Shown in pieces: positions 1 through 10,912 of a stretch of DNA of 64,000 nt; the first letter of the stretch is position 1; the number at the start of each line of letters is the position of its first letter. The DNA comes from Daedaleopsis sinensis (Eukaryota; Basidiomycota; Agaricomycetes; Polyporales; Polyporaceae). A model generated the notes under the pieces. It was not told the DNA's origin and did no database searches. It saw only the letters and a program-made list of their open reading frames with translations. The translations under genes and the position numbers were made by a program. The stretch is taken from contig CM066300.1 in assembly GCA_033807695.1 (NCBI GenBank), positions 1,984,001-2,048,000 of the forward strand, read 5' to 3'.

Positions 1-823
1 CTTTCCCTTCCCTTTGGCTTTCGCGGGAAGCTTAGGCGAATCTGGCACGTCCGCGAGTTCCGAGGTAAGGCGAGGAGAGCCGTTCTTTCCAAGGTCGTTC
101 CCGAGCCTACACATCCATGAGACGAGGGGGTTCGACGTTACAAGAGACCCACGTACTTCGCTTTGGCGGACGCATTGCGGGCAGCCCCTCTCCTGTTGTT
201 CAGGCCCATACAGCCACTCAGATGAGTAGCGTAGCGGTTGGACGCGACCTGCATAGGGCGTCGAACATCGTCCTCGTGCACAAACCCAACCACAGGAACA
301 AGGTTCAACTCACCTGGCGGCTGCATTCGGGACAGCTGAAGTACACCGTGCCATCCCTCCCGTTCACGGGCGTGTTCACCCCCGTCCCCGCAGGGCTGTT
401 CCCGTCCTCCGCCTTGAACTCCCCCGTCGGGGTGGGTATCCTCGAGCCGCTCGCAGCCGCGTTCGCCGCGCCGGGGACGTGCACTGGCGTGCGCGCCGCA
501 CAGTCAGGCCAGCACACACTCATCTCGCACGGGACGCACCTGCACCACACCTGCATCCGCGTGTGTGTGAGCACTCGAACGTAGCAGTCCACCCGCGAGG
601 CGTGGAGCACTCACCGCGTATGGCATACGTCGCACAGCGCCCGAGCGCGCGCAATCTCCTGGTGGGACTGCTGCACGACGTCCATCAGGATCTCCTCGAG
701 CATCGCCGCGAAGATGGTCGAACTCTGTGGGTGCGGGGGCCGTCAGCGCGGCCTGTCCAGGGTGCGCAGGGTAGCGGCACTCACGAGCTCGGCGACCGCC
801 TCATCGCGCTCTCGTTTCGGCAT
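1..823 (-). CDS. SGF11: SAGA-associated factor 11 (Sgf11), C-terminus off the left edge
   Basis: Sgf11 is a subunit of the SAGA deubiquitinase module, which removes ubiquitin from histone H2B at transcribed genes. Reading from ATG 823, short exons join as: MPKRERDEAVAEL; a helical segment with EEILMDVVQQSHQEIAR; a CDVC...CVPC stretch; a Gly/Pro/Thr linker; then the Sgf11 zinc finger CPEC...RYATHLSGC, a C2HC arrangement, followed by the typical NRRGAARNAS basic tail. The finger is split by a GTGAGT...CAG intron between CPECSRQ and VASNRYATH. Another intron (GTACGTGG...GTGTAG) leads into a Ser/Pro/Lys-rich segment that is still open at base 1, so the gene is partial here. The N-terminal helix fits the part that packs against Sgf73/Sus1/Ubp8 in the module. 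The family assignment is strong; exact borders of the second and third exons are inferred. Confidence 0.85.
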
Positions 824-1280
824 CGGGAGACGGACGGCGGGAGGCGGACATGTACCGTGGTCGTTCGTAGCTGCCGACACGCGTCGTCGGGGGTGTGCGG
901 GGCAGCGGCGGTGAGATGGCGGGAGGAGGTTGTGGCGGCCAAGTGGCGGCAGCGGAGACGTGACGGCGCTTCCCCGATCATGCTTCGGATGCGTCTGGCC
1001 ACGTGGGGGTACAATAACCGGAATAGCACTCCACCTGCACCTGCAAGTCTAACACGCCCCAGGCCAGCTCAAAGCATGCATTCTATGTCGTTACGCGTGA
1101 ACAGTCGTCATGAGACATAGGCGAGGTCGTAAGTTACGGTTGAAGAAAGGGCTGATCTCATATAGCGAGCGACAAGGCACTGAATCCAAACTAAAGTAAT
1201 GGGCATCTCCGGGCTATTCAGTCCGCACCTCCATCCTCCTCCTCCTGTTCACATACCATACCAAAGCAATTAATGGCCGT
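824..1280. other. Gap between SGF11 start and the CBS/PB1 gene end
   Basis: This stretch holds the upstream region of SGF11 and the 3' end of the next minus-strand gene. I see no coding sequence that can be spliced into a recognisable protein, and no RNA gene. Confidence 0.5.
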
Positions 1281-3574
1281 TCATCTTGTCAGCCGGGAGA
1301 TAGTGAAGACACCGAGGATGACCGCAGCCAACGCGCCGATGCTTGCAGGAAGGAGCAGGTCCTTCGGGATACCCATGACGAGCTCGGCCTGGACCGGGAC
1401 CGGGACCGGCGGAGGAGCCTGCACATAAGGGGGTGGGGCGAATGGGGTGGGCGGAACGGATTGCAGGATAGGCGGAGACGCGATGACCTCGGTCTTCTCG
1501 ACCTCCTTCATCTCCTCCGCAGCTGCAGCCGCGACGGCCTCGGCGTGTTGGGCACTCTTCTTGTCCATGACGTCGGACCACCCCTTGCCGCCCTGGATGA
1601 ACAACACAACGCGATCCTGTTTTGCGTCGCGCGCGATCTTGACCGCGTCGGTGACATCGGAGTCCGACGTGATAAGGACAATGTCGCCATCCGCGTCCGT
1701 GTAGGACAGCGTGAAGTCGTTCGGGTCCGGAGGAAGCTCGGACGGGTCGCTCGTCTTGTAGTTCGTGAAGAAGGGGTCCGTTGCCAGTTTACCGCTGACG
1801 ATTTCACGGAGGGTCTCCACGTTGTCGTGGCGAGCCTGGAAACGGTGCGTGCGGCCACTAGGCGTGCGGAACTTGAACACGTAGGTCCCGTCATCCACCG
1901 GAGGAATAGACGGAGTGGGCCCAACGATTGAAGGCGCGCCCTCAGCATGCTTCCCGTAGCCGGCCAAGGCGGACTCCTGATCGTCATCGACGACCGACGC
2001 GGAGTCGTTCGGATGGACTTCAGAATGCGGTGACTGTACGAGATGGGATATGCTTCGCGAGAACCGGTGTTGGGAGGCGCTGTCGGCTTGGTAGTGCGAG
2101 CCAGACACCATGGACTCGGTGTCCTCGTTCACACCGAGGGAGTCGAAGAAGCGGCCCCACATAGGGCCACCTTCCGCCTCGGTCTCACCACCGGCGGCCT
2201 CTGTGCTCATGGCATTCATCTGAGAAGCCCGTCAGCACGCAACCTCCTCACAAACTCATTTGATATTCACCTGTTCAAGTGTGGCATACGTCAACTTCAG
2301 AACGTCCACAATAGCGACCAAACGCCCATCAGCCTCAACGACGGGCAAGTTGAGGTAGTGTCCGACTATCAAACTATGAGCACGGACGTGGCGACACATG
2401 GGCTAACTTTTGAACTTACTGTGCATCTTCTTGAGCGCATCGTGAACGGTCATCGTGGGCGGCGCGGTGTCAGGATGGGGGGTCATGACACGGACGACAC
2501 TGCACCTGGACGAGTCCAATCCAGCCGCGATCACACGCAACACAACATCTTTGCTGGTGAAGATGCCCGCAATCCTCGGGGTAGTCTGACCGGGGGCCGC
2601 GGGCTCCATAACACAGACAGCGGTCGTGCGGCGCTCCTTCATGAGCTTCGCGACCTCCTTGACCGTCGTCTTCGGGCCCACGGTGGCCGGCTGGGTGCGC
2701 GAGTCCATGACCGTCGTCAGATCGGGAAGCGCGGTCTTCTCCCTGAGGGCCTCGACGTAGGAGAGCATGGCAGCGGCCTGGGGATTGGTGCCCAGACCTG
2801 CGCCGAGCTCAGACTGGACTCCGGCGAGCGCGCTGTATAGCTTTTCAGACGCGGAAGAGCTGCGTTCGACCTTGTCCAAGGCTTCGTGGAAGACCTTCGT
2901 GATATCGAGCAGACCGACGACATTGCCCTCTTCGTTACAGACAGGCTTGGAGACCGTCAGGACGGACGCTGCATATCGGCGATATAGCGAATATCACGCA
3001 CCAGATGCCTAAAGTGCTTTTGAACCATAAGCTGGAGAGCCTCGGTAGCACTAGTCGTATCGCGGGTGACCATCGGGTTGCGGGTCATGATCTGGCTGAC
3101 GGGCGTGGTATGGGGGTCCAACCCCTCAGAGGTGACCTGGCATACTTCGTCAGTGCACACTCTACGCAGATTTGTGTATGGACGCACCCTGTAAGCCAGA
3201 TCTTTGGCGGTGAAGATACCGCTCAGACCCTCATCGTCGTCCACGACGAGCACGCAGTCGGTCCTCTTCGCCGCGCACAGCTGGCTGGCCTCGGACACGG
3301 TGATGTTCTCCGGCACGGTCAGCGCGGGGCTGGGCTTCAAGGCGGCGACGGTGCCCTTCTGCACATTGGGCTTGTTGCGGCGGCGGCTCGGGGCGTGCTG
3401 GTTCGTGGTCGAGATCGTGCGCTTGCGGGCGAGCTCGCCCTCGATCTTCTTGCGGATGGCCTGCACATAGGGTCCGTCAGCACGGGTCGTCTGGCGGACG
3501 GGCGTGCGGCGTATGGAAATAGCGTGCGCTGGCGAGACGACGCGTTCCGGGGAGGATGTGGGTGTCGCGGACAT
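1281..3574 (-). CDS. CBS-domain and PB1-domain tail-anchored protein (Mug70-like)
   Basis: The domain order is N-terminal basic region, four CBS motifs as two pairs, PB1 domain, and a single C-terminal membrane helix. CBS motifs are visible as TVPENITVSEASQLCAAKR...DCVLVVDDD, TPVSQIMTRNPMVT, LTTVMDSRTQPATVG and CSVVRVMTPHPD. The PB1 domain (YVFKFRTPSGRTHRF to DRVVLFIQGG, about bases 1590-1890) keeps the acidic DADGDIVLITSDSD segment of an OPCA-type surface. The last residues form a hydrophobic helix (LLLPASIGALAAVILGVF) and end in SRLTR, so it is probably tail-anchored. Fission yeast Mug70 has the same CBS+PB1 plan, which gives the name. CBS pairs normally bind adenosyl ligands and PB1 mediates protein pairing; the actual ligand here is unknown. 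Introns interrupt at YR/VTSEG, RHL/PVCNE, KKMH/GHYLN and TLEQ/MNAM. The start chosen is ATG 3574. Confidence 0.8.
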
Positions 3575-3696
3575 GGGACTTCATACACGTGTATTCCGCC
3601 CTCTGCGCCCGTGCATGCGATTTCGTGACACGCCCACCGTGCGCCATGCAGCCAGAAGAGGAGAAGAGGAAGCAGTTGACACGTACCTCGTCCCTC

Positions 3697-3887
3697 TTGT
3701 TCTGCTTCTTCCTAGTCTCGGCGACGGAGCCGGAGAGGGTCGACATGGACGCTATAGACTGCTGGCGCGTGCCGGGAAGAGGCGAGGCGGCGCGTTCTGG
3801 AGGAAAGGGAATCGGGGAGAGCGCACGGGGAGCGCCTGCGCTACGGTTGTAGGAGGGAGAGTGAGATGGCAAAGGAATTCGTGACAT
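3697..3887 (-). other. Possible leader exon or uORF upstream of the CBS/PB1 gene
   Basis: An open frame from ATG 3887 runs 64 codons, Ser/Pro-rich then ending in KKQNKRDE, and stops at a good donor (GTACGT, base 3686). It looks like a first coding exon of the downstream gene. However, none of the three AG acceptors just before ATG 3574 restores the reading frame from that donor (distances 28, 26 and 4 nt). So it is either an upstream ORF in the 5' UTR or joined by a splice I cannot identify. Confidence 0.3.
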
Positions 3888-4200
3888 CGACTCCCTCGCT
3901 GCTCTTGAGCCAACTCAGCTCGCCGATGACCGTCTTCTCTTCCTTCAACTTCGGCCCCGGCGCCTCTCTTACCCTGTTTGGCCCGAGCGGCAACTCCCGG
4001 CCCGGCTCCAGTACTCTTTCGGCTAATAAATCGCATTATCCAAGTACGCGTACAGGTATGACAGCAGTATAATACACGGCAAGTATCCTTCACAGAGCGG
4101 TGGGCCAACTTCTCGTGTGTCTGAGATGAAACATGATGCTCAGCTGCCGTGCGGATAATCAGGCAGGGAAGACGTACTCGAACACCAATCCTGTCGCCAA

Positions 4201-4562
4201 TTAATCACGTCGCACCGACTTCCTCCTCGAGCCTTGTACGCCGCGCTGGGTGTACCAGTAGTAAATGCCTCCAACAATCAGAATGCCGAAGAAGTTGGCT
4301 AAGTGACGAATGGTCAACGACAAAACATCGGCTAAGGCGCTATAGCCGAATGCTCACCGATGGCGAAACCAATCACACCCTGGCACAAGTCGACGCCGAA
4401 CGCAATGACAGCCTGGACAAGCTGGAGAACGCTGCCAGCGACTTCCTGGAGGAGCGCGATAATTGCCGTGATGACGGCAAAGAACGAGTTGAGCAACGAG
4501 CCGCCAATCGAGGCGAGTGAGTGGAGCAGAGTGCTTAGAGCGGAGGAGACGGAGGCAGTCAT
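4201..4562 (-). CDS. Small hydrophobic membrane protein, unknown function
   Basis: Two exons (4562-4358 and 4298-4201) joined by a 59-nt GTGAGC...TTAG intron give a 100-residue protein. The first two-thirds is a long hydrophobic stretch (SLLNSFFAVITAIIALL, then VLQLVQAVIAFGVDLC and VIGFAI), enough for two helices or an amphipathic hairpin. A further helix (NFFGILIVGGIYYWY) follows the splice and the protein ends with a strongly basic tail (QGSRRKSVRRD), which predicts a cytosolic C-terminus. I do not recognise the family. The clean splice, in-frame hydrophobic pattern across it, and a full CRE-type site 112 bp upstream support a real gene. Function cannot be assigned from the sequence. Confidence 0.65.
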
Positions 4563-4670
4563 GATGATCGCGATGGTGCAGGGGTTTTTGTAGCGTTGAG
4601 TCGGTGTGATAGTAAGGGTGTACTTGGACCAAAGGAGGAGCAGAGGCAGAGGGCTCTTATACTCACAGGC

Positions 4671-4683
4671 GCGTGACGTCATG
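4671..4683. promoter_or_regulatory. CRE/ATF-type site upstream of the small hydrophobic protein
   Basis: GCGTGACGTCATG contains the perfect palindrome TGACGTCA, the classic ATF/CREB bZIP binding site. It lies about 110 bp upstream of ATG 4562. The same 13 bases recur at 9762-9774 before the Mpv17-family gene. Confidence 0.45.
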
Positions 4684-4862
4684 ACATACGAAGCGGGGGC
4701 TAGACGGGGGCCAAGAGGAGCAAATAAGATTCGCACACAGAAGTGCGCGATGACCAAAGTCAGAGACAACATAAATTGCAATTAATCTATCGTCCTACTG
4801 GATCCAGAGTTCAAGCAGAAGTCAAGACAACCGTTACAGAGAGTTGGCGTTCGTGACGTAGC

Positions 4863-6025
4863 TCACTGCCTCCGCGCCCCAGCACCCGCAGCCGCACCGT
4901 TAGGAGCGCCGCCCAAGGAAGAACCTGCCCACCGGCTCGCCAAACCTGTAACTTGTCCATAAACTTGCGCAAGGACGGGAGGCTTGCCCGGGCTCGTCAC
5001 GAAACCATTGATGCGGGTGTGAACAAAGACAATGGCCTCGCGCGTGAACTTGGACTGGTAGAAGCGCTGCCGGACGAAGTGTGCGTAGATGATGGGCGAA
5101 AGGAGCGAGATGCGGAAGGTCACCGCTCCAAGAAGGACACGCGCCAAAATTGCAAGTTCGGTGAAAGCGACAGCCCTCATGGCGTTGTCGTAGTTGGCTA
5201 GAGCGCACTCGTCAGTCGGCCATACGGTGTGTTAAAGATTAGGTACAAACCTTTCACCCAAACCTGGAGCCTCTTAGCGACAGGGTGAGGGGTGGGTGCG
5301 GCACCTGGGGTAGGAGGAGGACCGGGAGGCAGGAACTGGGGCATGAGAGTCGTGCGCGTGAAGGTCAACGCGTGGAAGAGTGAGAAGATGGTGTACGGCA
5401 GCAGCGCAACTGTACAAAGCAGTTCAGTATCATGAATGGCCATGATACTGGTACGACGTACGCGTGACTGGGCGCGAGATGAACCAGAAGCTCGCGAGGA
5501 GGAAGTATTGGACATTCTACACCGAGAATGAGGATGGTTCATGAACCGAGACGGGTATTACACACCTCGTCGAGCAGAGCGCGCCTTATCCAAGCAGCAT
5601 TGGGTTGGGGCACCTAACGCATCACGTAATTGTTGGCGACCTGGCAAGGTTGAAGACACGAGTGAGACTCACCCCGAGTGATTTTCTGTAACGCTATATG
5701 TGAATATACAGTCCAGCAGGGACACATAATGATACACCACTTACTGGCACACAATGGCATAGCTGATGAGCGCCCCGGTGAAGCTCGCTGGAGCCGAGCC
5801 ACGTCTCAATACCCTCTGCTCAACGCCCGGAAGCAGTCTAGTGCGCACCTTTGTACCAGAAGGTCGAGACGGCTCTGAACATCAGCTTTGCGAGGAAGAA
5901 CCGAAGCGAGCAGACAAGCAGGAGGAAGTGGCCGCCAGCCCACAAGTAGTGCTGTAATCCCGTCAGTCAACCCCTCTGAGCGGGCGAGCTCTGCCTGAGA
6001 TGGTGCTGACCTGCGTGGTAGCCAT
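4863..6025 (-). CDS. TMEM33/Pom33-family ER and nuclear-pore membrane protein
   Basis: The family (yeast Pom33/Per33, fission yeast Tts1, human TMEM33) consists of multi-pass ER proteins that help shape ER tubules and place nuclear pores. Spliced exons read MATTQ, HYLWAGGHFLLLVCSLRFFL, ASFTGALISYAIVC, VPQPNAAWIRRALLDE, NVQYFLLASFWFISRP, LALLPYTIFSLFHALTF, then a family-typical PQFLPPGPPPTPG / KRLQVWVK segment and NYDNAMRAVAFTELAILAR. At least four hydrophobic helices are visible and the tail is Gly/Ala-rich (GGAPNGAAAGAG). Seven introns of about 50-70 nt fit in phase. ATG 6025 is chosen because MATTQ ends at a donor whose acceptor continues exactly in phase into HYLWAGG. An upstream start is possible but needs a less natural junction. 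Confidence 0.8.
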
Positions 6026-6405
6026 CGTGCGGGTTCGTGAGCTGTTGGGGGAGAGAAAACGGTGAGTAGCGGACGGGACGTGGACGAGTGACAGACAGCA
6101 CCGCGGTGACGCACACGAGGTTGCGCTTTAGGGCCGGCGCGCGATGGGCATACCCCGCGAAAGCGCCCGCTCCAGAGTGGCATCACGCCAGCATCACCGG
6201 CCACGGTCCACACGGTGGACCACGCCGCAGACGTCGTGCACAGCGTGCCTGCTGGAGCATCACGTCCCCCATACAGCATGATAGATGCATAATGAAACCT
6301 ACGCGAAAACACACAACATGGAGAACAACACGAGCAAGGAAGTCAGAGAGCGACCGCGAGAGCTCCGCGCGCGCGAGGGCATCCCGGGCCGTGGTCATCG
6401 CAGGG
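6026..6405. other. Gap between the TMEM33-family gene and HAS1
   Basis: This holds the promoter of the TMEM33-family gene and the 3' end of HAS1. Open frames here are short and do not splice into a known protein. Confidence 0.5.
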
Positions 6406-8369
6406 TCATCGACTCCATTGCTGTCCGTCCGCCTTCATCTTCTTTCTCTCCATGCCCTTCCGGTACACCTCCTTCTCCAGCTTTTTGTGCCCGAGTGTCT
6501 CCTTCCGCCGCGATCTTGACTGCTCCCGCATGCTTCTCCGCGGGTCTTCCTCATATTCCTCCGCGTCATCGTCGCCACCTTCCTTGTCGACCGCGTCAAT
6601 CTCCTCCCATTCCTCCTCGTCTTCGTCGCCATCCCGTTTCCGCTTGGGACCTGCACGCCCGGTACCTCCTTTCCCGCCGCCGACGTTCAGATTCACGCGA
6701 GGCGGCACAGAGAACCCGAAGGCTTTGCCGACCTTGACCAGATCAAGCTGGTTTACGTCGAAGATCTTCTTCAGCGAATACGACGCGTACGCTTGTAGGT
6801 ACGACCGGTAGCCATCGCGCGCTGCCTGGTGTAGGAAGTAATTCTTCTGCAATAGCTTCTCGAGCTGTGTAGGGTAAGAGTGATCACATGAGCGGTCCGC
6901 ATTATTCCACGAGCAACGATGGCTCCGCACCTGAGACTGCACATTCGATATCTTCTCGGGCGGGAAACTGAACTCGTTCAGAGGAACCTTCGCCTCCTTC
7001 AAGTACCGCAGGAAACCAAGCTCGCTTGGGAGCAGGAACATGAGACTCTTGCCAACCTTGCCCGCACGGGCTGTTCGGCCGACTCGATGGATGTAATCTC
7101 GAGGGTCGTCTGGGGGGTCATACTGGATGATCCAATCTACGCGAGGGATGTCCAAGCCTCGGGCCGCGACGTCTGTGCAAAGGAGAGTCCCTGATTCTGC
7201 GTTGCAGAACTCGAAGAAGGTTCTGGTCCGCTTGTCCTGCTTTTGTTTCCCCTGCATAACAAATATCAATACGCTTCATCCTGAATGTGACTATAGGGAG
7301 TGCCCACATGGAGGTCCAGTACAGGAACGTCAATGTAGTTCAAGAGTTCGGAGTGATACTTCACAGAATTACAGCTTGAGAAGAATACGATCATCTTCTT
7401 CTTCATGTTCTTCTTGAGGAAGGTGAAGAGGAGGAGGAAGCGGCGGTCGGATGGACAGACAACATATCCCTGGGACAGCGTCGTGACTGTACTCGTCGCT
7501 TCGGCCTTGTCCACATCAATGTACAAGGGGCCAGGTCGCAGTGACATCCGCGCAAGGTCTGTGACTTTTGTCGTCTGAGTGGCAGAGAAGAGCATGGACT
7601 GTCGTCCCTCTACAGGAATCGTTCAACAACCAGGAGAGCGAGAAGTGATGATATACTGTACCTTTTGGTAGCACATTGATAATCTTTTTCATTTGCTCCT
7701 CGAAACCAACCTCCAATATTCGGTCAGCTTCGTCGATGATCAAGCTCTTGAGGTTCCTGAAGACGAATCCTTTCGTGCCCTGGGCAAGTTAAACTCAAGA
7801 CCATGAACAATCCAGAGCGGTGTGAACATACCTCCAGATGGTCAATCAAACGGCCAGGAGTCGCAATCAGCAGGTTAACACCCTTCACCAGCTTCATCTC
7901 TTCGGCCTTCCGGTTCGCCCCTCCCATAATAATACCGAATGTTTGTGAATGATGCGCCATGAGTTCTTTTGCAACACCGAAGATTTGGAGAGCGAGCTCT
8001 CGTGTGGGCGTGATAACAATGATACCCGTGCCTGAAGCCAATAATTAGCAGCACGTTGGTACCGACAGGGTACTTCCACTCACCATTCCTCGGCTTGAAT
8101 TTTAGCCTGTGCAGAAGCTCGATGGCAGGGATGAGGAACGCAAGAGTCTTCCCGGATCCTGTTCTTGCTGCACCAAGCACGTCCTTCCCAGCAAGTAGCG
8201 GGGGTATGGCTTTCTCCTGCACTGGCGTCATGGTCTTGAATCCCATATCTTCCAGGGCTTTCATGGTGTTCTCGGAGAGACCGAGGTCTGAGAAGGGCTT
8301 GCGGTCCGATGCACCTTCAGGCGGTGCCTGCGGTACGGGGGTGGGTACATTGACCTCGTCCATAGTCAT
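6406..8369 (-). CDS. HAS1: DEAD-box RNA helicase Has1
   Basis: Has1 is a nucleolar ATP-dependent RNA helicase needed for both 40S and 60S ribosomal subunit biogenesis. All signature motifs are present: a Q-motif region ([19 protein letters not shown]), Walker [17 protein letters not shown] and TPGRL, DEAD within [21 protein letters not shown] in [19 protein letters not shown], and [11 protein letters not shown]. The KYPV..., [11 protein letters not shown] and [15 protein letters not shown] blocks and the C-terminal [10 protein letters not shown]...[11 protein letters not shown] block are specific to Has1 rather than other DEAD proteins. The tail carries an acidic tract ([10 protein letters not shown]) and a basic end rich in Lys/Arg, usual for nucleolar helicases. 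Introns interrupt at PRN/GTG, HLE/GTKG, LPK/EGRQ, DLH/GKQK and QSQ/LEKL. The product is about 560 residues. It is transcribed divergently from PTH2. Confidence 0.92.
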
Positions 8370-8550
8370 GACAGGGCTACAGCCAGTATCTGCGGGTCTG
8401 AAGTGTCACAGAGACCTAGAGGGCAAGTAGAACGAGAGTCAAGAGACGGTGTTGGGACGGAGGGGACTGGAAGGGAGAGGAGAATGCGGAAGCGCTGGGC
8501 AAAAAGTCGACAAAGTGAATGCGGATTGGTCCGGCAGATGCCGACACAAC
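8370..8550. promoter_or_regulatory. Bidirectional promoter between HAS1 and PTH2
   Basis: Only 181 bp separate the two start codons, so one region must serve both. It has an ATTGG box (8525-8529, CCAAT on the minus strand) 22 bp before the PTH2 ATG and no TATA sequence. A TAG acceptor-like site just before the HAS1 ATG could mark a 5' UTR intron. Confidence 0.5.
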
Positions 8551-9577
8551 ATGTCTTCACTCTCGACTGGTCAGAGCGGTCCGTACATATTCTTCTCCTC
8601 GCGCTCGATCTGGCCTGACATACTCTCCAGTTGTCTTCGCGGCGTCGCTGCTCGTCTCACTTAGTGTTGGATATGTTCTCGGCGCGTGGTCCAATGACGA
8701 CAAATCCAAAGGAACGCAGAAACCGGTCGTACCGACGCCGAAGTCTTCCAAGGACACCGCGGAAGAGAGTGACAGCGAAGAAGAGGATCTCGCAGACGGG
8801 GACCTTTCTGCTGTAAAGCCGGGGTTTGTTGAACCGTGCAAAATGGTATGTCATCGTGCTACTTCTGGCTGGAGTCAGTCTGTTGACCGGTACCCCATAG
8901 GTCCTCATCGTCCGGACAGACCTGGCGATGAGCTCAGGGAAGATAGCTGCTCAGTGAGTGAATTACCATTCCTGTTTGCGCAAAAACTCATGTAAGTGTA
9001 AATTAGATGCGGGTGAGTGAACATATAATATCGTTCAATCAAGTTGCAAGTCATGACATGGCCTCAGGCACGCCACGCTTGCCTGTTATAAGGCCTTACA
9101 GAAAACGAACCCTGGTGTAAGCATTTCCATCGTTAACTCGTTGTATTTGATGAAGAGCTCACCTGAGCTTCGTCGCAGCTACTGAGACATTGGGAACGAA
9201 CTGGGTGAGGGATGGTTCACTCACATACCGAATTGTGTATTCAATTGCACACAGGCAAGCCAAGATCGCACTGAAAGCTAACTCTGAAGACGAGCTCTTG
9301 GAGCTGGAGGCGGTTGCGAAAAGTCTGAACCTGGCCGCTCGTTCCATACTCGACGCGTAAGTCGCCACACTTTCGAGAGCCTCTCGCGCATCCCAATAAT
9401 GTTGACGTTCCTACTTGTAGTGGACGAACTCAGATCGCGGCTGGCTCGCGCACGGTGCTCGGCATCGGCCCAGGTCAGTCATGCATTTGTCCCGGCTCCG
9501 ACAATACTAACATTCAAGGTATTGCAGGACCTGTAGAGCTGGTGAACAGGGTGACAGGCAAGCTGCGACTACTCTGA
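8551..9577 (+). CDS. PTH2: Peptidyl-tRNA hydrolase 2 (Pth2), membrane-anchored
   Basis: Pth2 releases peptides from stalled peptidyl-tRNA, and in eukaryotes sits on the outer mitochondrial membrane. ATG 8551 opens a 19-nt exon piece (MSSLST) that splices into a membrane helix (VVFAASLLVSLSVGYVLGAW) followed by an acidic linker (ESDSEEEDLADGD). The catalytic domain then reads KM/VLIVRTDLAMSSGKIAAQ, CSHATLACYKALQKTNPG, LLRHWERTG, QAKIALKANSEDELL, AGRTQIAAGSRTVLGIGP and VELVNRVTGKLRLL to TGA 9577. These are the Pth2 motifs, including the lysine-rich GKIAAQ and the D/AGRTQI loop. Six introns of about 50-120 nt fit in phase. The N-terminal helix agrees with the anchored form found in archaea and eukaryotes. 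Confidence 0.92.
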
Positions 9578-9936
9578 TACATATTATCCGTTTTCGTGTG
9601 TCGTCTCGCTTGTTTTCTATTTGCATGATGACTGCGTCTAGATAGTGTCCCGTTGCTATGGCAATCGAATCTTCCTGAACTACAAATGTCGAACAGTATG
9701 CGAGCGCGTCTAGAAGCTACTGCCAGTCTGGAAAGTTCGCCGTCGGCGGGCGTTGTGTATTGCGTGACGTCATGCGAGTGATGTGGGAGAGACGCTCGGG
9801 CGGGGAACGAAGTCCAAGTGGCTGAGGAGGCCCCGCACGAGGAGCCCGTTGGAGTTCTCTCACTCTACATATGCGCGCGGTCACAAAACCCCCTTGATCA
9901 TCTACGCTCATGAACACACGCTGAAAACTTATCACC
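9578..9936. other. Gap and promoter before the Mpv17-family gene
   Basis: No coding sequence. Its notable content is the CRE-type site at 9762-9774, described separately. Confidence 0.5.
9762..9774. promoter_or_regulatory. CRE/ATF-type site before the Mpv17-family gene
   Basis: GCGTGACGTCATG includes the palindrome TGACGTCA, about 165 bp upstream of ATG 9937. The 13-base sequence is identical to that at 4671-4683. Confidence 0.45.
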
Positions 9937-10912
9937 ATGGCCAACGTCGCTCTTGCTCGCGCATATCAACAATCCTTTGAAGCCCACCCTTATTACACCC
10001 TTGCTTTCACCAACGGTGCTCTCAGCGCCCTCGGAGATGCTGTCGCTCAGTTCACCCAGAGATTCGTCAGTCTTCTTGTCAGTCAACAGATGTCCTTATA
10101 CTGAACGTCCGGCAGAGCGAGAACCATCGCCGGTACCAACCTCCATATGACATACCCCGGACATTGCGCTTCTTCGCGTTCGGCTTCGGAATGGGTAAGC
10201 GATCTGCGTAGGACAAGCTTGGGTCGCCTTACACGTTCGCTGACCGGCCCCGTTTCAGGTCCGTTGATTGGACGTTGGAACTTCTTCCTTGAACGCAACT
10301 TTCCCCTGCGCTCCCTGGGCAACGCGACCGGGAAGGTTAGCATCCGTGCACTAGCGCGACGCGTCGGGGCCGACCAGCTCTTGATGTAAGTCGCCCAATG
10401 CTTTTCACTCTGTTCCTGGCACTCATCCAGTTTACTATATATAGGGCACCCATAGGTGTACGTACCGGACGATCATCTGCCATTCTGTTCACACGACTCA
10501 CCGCTCTCTCCTCAGCTTGCACTCTTCATTGGCTCGATGGGGGCTATGGAGGGTCGCGACTCAAGACATGTCGCGCAGCGGTATACCGACATGTACAAGC
10601 CAGCACTGATGGCCAACTGGCAGGTCTGGCCGTTAGCTCAGGTGAGCCTCTCTTATCTGCTCCGTCGTGTCACTGAAATCGCTGACCATCGTTCGCTTCC
10701 AGTTGATCAATTTCCGCTTTATGCCCTTGCCATACCGTGTGCCCTTCCAGTCATCGTGTGGTGTCTTCTGGACTCTCTACCTGTCTCTATTGAACTCGAA
10801 GTACGTGTTCTTATACGCTTGACGCGCAGTGCATTTTACTGAGAACCAACATCACAGGGAGTCCGCAGTGCAGGAGCGGAACGATCAACTCAAGCGCACC
10901 CTTGACTCGTAA
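9937..10912 (+). CDS. Mpv17/PMP22-family membrane protein (Sym1-like)
   Basis: Members are four-helix proteins of the mitochondrial inner membrane (Sym1, MPV17) or peroxisome (PMP22). Spliced exons read ARAYQQSFEAHPYYTLAFTN..., SENHRRYQPPYDIPRTLRFFAFG, GPLIGRWNFFLERNFPL, VGADQLLMAPIG, LALFIGSMGAMEGRD, ANWQVWPLAQ, LINFRFMPLPYRVPFQSSCGVFWTLYLSLLNSK. The signatures YxxYDxxRTxRFxxFG, GPxxHxWY-like GPLIGRWN, DQxxxAP and WxxWPxxQ(x)xNFxxxPxxxR are all present. The usual His-Trp-Tyr of GPLxHxWY is changed to GRWNF, a mild divergence that argues for a paralogue rather than Sym1 itself. Six introns are in phase, including one ending MAPIG/GTACGT. No clear mitochondrial presequence, as is normal for the family. 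Length is about 220 residues. Confidence 0.85.
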
